Part shown: positions 63,001 through 64,000 of the stretch, piece by piece
Numbering within the stretch: the stretch's first letter is position 1
How the letters are laid out: each line of letters starts with the position of its first letter
NCBI RefSeq assembly: GCF_000429245.1
Contig: NZ_AUBM01000007.1
Location: 275,082 to 339,081, forward strand
DNA from: Schaalia georgiae DSM 6843
GTDB lineage: Bacteria; Actinomycetota; Actinomycetes; Actinomycetales; Actinomycetaceae
DNA: 64,000 bases
Direction of reading: 5' to 3'
Notes under the pieces: model-generated
Seen by the model: only the letters and a program-made list of their open reading frames with translations
Database searches by the model: none
Told to the model about the DNA's origin: nothing
Program-made: the position numbers and the translations under genes

Positions 63001-63387
63001 TTCGTCTGCTTTCTCGGGGGACGTCGACGGGGGCCAGCCATCCTCAGTATCAACGCGGGCATCCACATCGGTCCCGACCACCCCGGGATCCACATGCTCA
63101 CGACGAAATTCGCCGATATCGACCCCATCTACCTGCCCCACACCGCCTCACCCACCCGCGTCCAACAGGCCCAACAGGCCGCCACCACCACCCGGCACCT
63201 CGCCACCGGCACCGTCTACACCATCGCCACCCCACCACCTACCCAACCCGCACCACCGACTGGGCCAAAGACCCCAAACCCCACACCGACCCCGACGTCT
63301 GAGGCGCGGTGGAAGCGGAATCCGTCGGCTCACATTGTCCGCACACGCCCTCATGGGCCAAGCCGCCCCTCGTTTGAGTCCGCGCCT

Positions 63388-63508
63388 GCACCACTTGGAC
63401 ACTGCACGCACCACTTAGGCCCCCGACACGCCGGGAGAAGCAGGGCCCACTCGGACCTAAGTGGTGCAGCGGAACGCCAAGTGGCGCAATGGCGCGCTAA
63501 GTGGCGCA
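63388..63508. repeat. Array of five 12-bp sites with 20-bp period, head to head
   Basis: GCACCACTTGG (63388) and GCACCACTTAGG (63408) are 20 bp apart; then the inverse, CTAAGTGGTGCA (63457), CCAAGTGGCGCA (63477) and CTAAGTGGCGCA (63497), again exactly 20 bp apart. Two forward and three reverse copies face each other across about 37 bp. Period two helical turns suggests cooperative protein binding on one DNA face. Confidence 0.65.
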
Positions 63509-63696
63509 GCAGCGGCTGAATCCCGCAGTGCGGTGTACGAAGGCGCACAAAGCACCGACAAAGACGCACCCCGGGCCACCCCGCAATCAACCGCCCGGAA
63601 ACGAGGCGGGCCTCGGACACGAAGGCCCCGGCCCTCCCCGCAAGCAACCGCCACGAACACCACGGGCAGTTGCGCGCAGGGGCGCGCGAACAGTCG

Positions 63697-63727
63697 GGCG
63701 GCGGGAGCGCTGAGCGCTCCCGCCGCC
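63697..63727 (-). terminator. fixX terminator hairpin
   Basis: GGCGGCGGGAGCGC (63697-63710) pairs exactly with 63714-63727, a 14-bp arm with a three-base loop, 41 bp past the fixX stop on the minus strand. Confidence 0.75.
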
Positions 63728-63768
63728 GTGACCAGGTGGGGCCCAGGGCCCCGCCTTCGTCGTCCGAT

Positions 63769-64000
63769 TCAGCCCTCGCGGAACATGATGCCGAAGCTGC
63801 CGCGCGGGTAGTGCCACTTGAGCACACCCTTCGGCGCCACGGCCAGGCAGGTCCCGCACTCCAGGCACGCCGCGTACTCGACGCCGATCGTGCCATCGGC
63901 CTCGACCGAGTACACGTGCGCCGGGCAGATGCGCTCCAGCAGAGGGCCGGCGCCCAGCCTGCGGGCCAGCTCCTGATCGACCTCGATGTGGGATTCCTCC
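63769..64000 (-). CDS. fixX: Ferredoxin-like protein FixX, C-terminal 77 residues
   Basis: The last 77 codons of a gene that begins beyond the right edge. The peptide holds ICPAHVYS, AACLECGTCLAVAPKG and the family ending WHYPRGSFGIMFREG, which closely follows E. coli FixX. Four cysteines (CP, and CxxCxxC) fit one iron-sulphur cluster. FixX carries electrons with FixC from the electron-transfer flavoprotein FixAB to quinone or another acceptor; fixC would be expected just outside the window. N-terminal part not visible. Confidence 0.9.
   Translation of the reverse strand, partial: EESHIEVDQELARRLGAGPLLERICPAHVYSVEADGTIGVEYAACLECGTCLAVAPKGVLKWHYPRGSFGIMFREG

Larger units (their letters stand above)
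63001..63768. other. Intergenic region with possible decayed coding sequence
   Basis: No intact gene is supported. From 63020 to 63300 the plus strand has protein-like stretches in two different frames (for example INAGIHIGPDHPGIHMLTTK, then TTYPTRTTDWAKDP in another), as if a gene had decayed by frameshifts. I cannot name the family. From 63388 to 63508 is the short-site array and at 63697-63727 the fixX terminator. Confidence 0.45.

Overview
This window looks like chromosomal DNA of a high-GC Gram-positive actinomycete, most likely of the Actinomyces/Schaalia group. The evidence is the strongly GC-biased codon use, frequent GTG starts, the actinobacterial order eno - FtsB-like - DUF501 - Ppx/GppA - tRNA, a ZTP (pfl) riboswitch before glyA, a single-domain isoprenyl transferase, and very large secreted proteins with a fibrinogen-like YCDxxxxGGGW domain. 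Genus is an inference; no rRNA is present.

Layout. 1-2.7 kb is a small accessory patch: a clipped gene, a VapBC toxin-antitoxin pair between 27-bp direct repeats, and an ApeA-like HEPN defence gene cut by one in-frame TAG. 2.7-14.9 kb is mostly housekeeping: ychF, two uncharacterised genes, ispH, xseA-xseB, a PfkB-type sugar kinase, uppS, a hemolysin III homologue, greA and an AI-2E-family transporter. 15.0-16.9 kb holds msrA and a TetR regulator with a small membrane protein, each preceded by a matching ATGAATGA dyad. 16.9-33.5 kb carries an FKBP, a Bax-inhibitor-1 protein, a tRNA with a UAA anticodon, ppx, DUF501, an FtsB-like protein, eno, a lipoprotein, mfd, pth, a GDSL hydrolase, galK, a 2H phosphoesterase, and the ZTP-riboswitch operon glyA-folD-xth.

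34-52 kb is a surface-polysaccharide locus. It has an initiating sugar-phosphate transferase, a WecG/TagA glycosyltransferase, two ~1150-residue secreted paralogues (fibrinogen-like, propeller-like, FN3 and two galactose-binding-like modules), a flippase, and a tightly overlapping six-gene operon: nucleotidyltransferase, CDP-alcohol phosphotransferase, two GT2 enzymes, a Wzz-like protein and a Wzy-like polymerase. Together these can start, extend, flip, polymerise and possibly decorate a polymer with an alcohol phosphate.

53.5-58.1 kb is the most unusual part: a compact six-gene operon with a four-helix membrane protein, an 886-residue FtsK/SpoIIIE-type ATPase with only one intact P-loop, a tail-anchored coiled-coil protein and three 86-97-residue helical proteins. 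It resembles a minimal type-VII-like export machine without WXG motifs. The window ends with mdh, a CDF metal exporter, a secreted beta-helix protein and the end of fixX.

Intergenic DNA is rich in structure: several strong hairpin terminators, two head-to-head arrays of short sites (34-bp and 20-bp periods), and five pairs of 28-39-nt direct repeats whose copies lie 61 or 62 nt apart.
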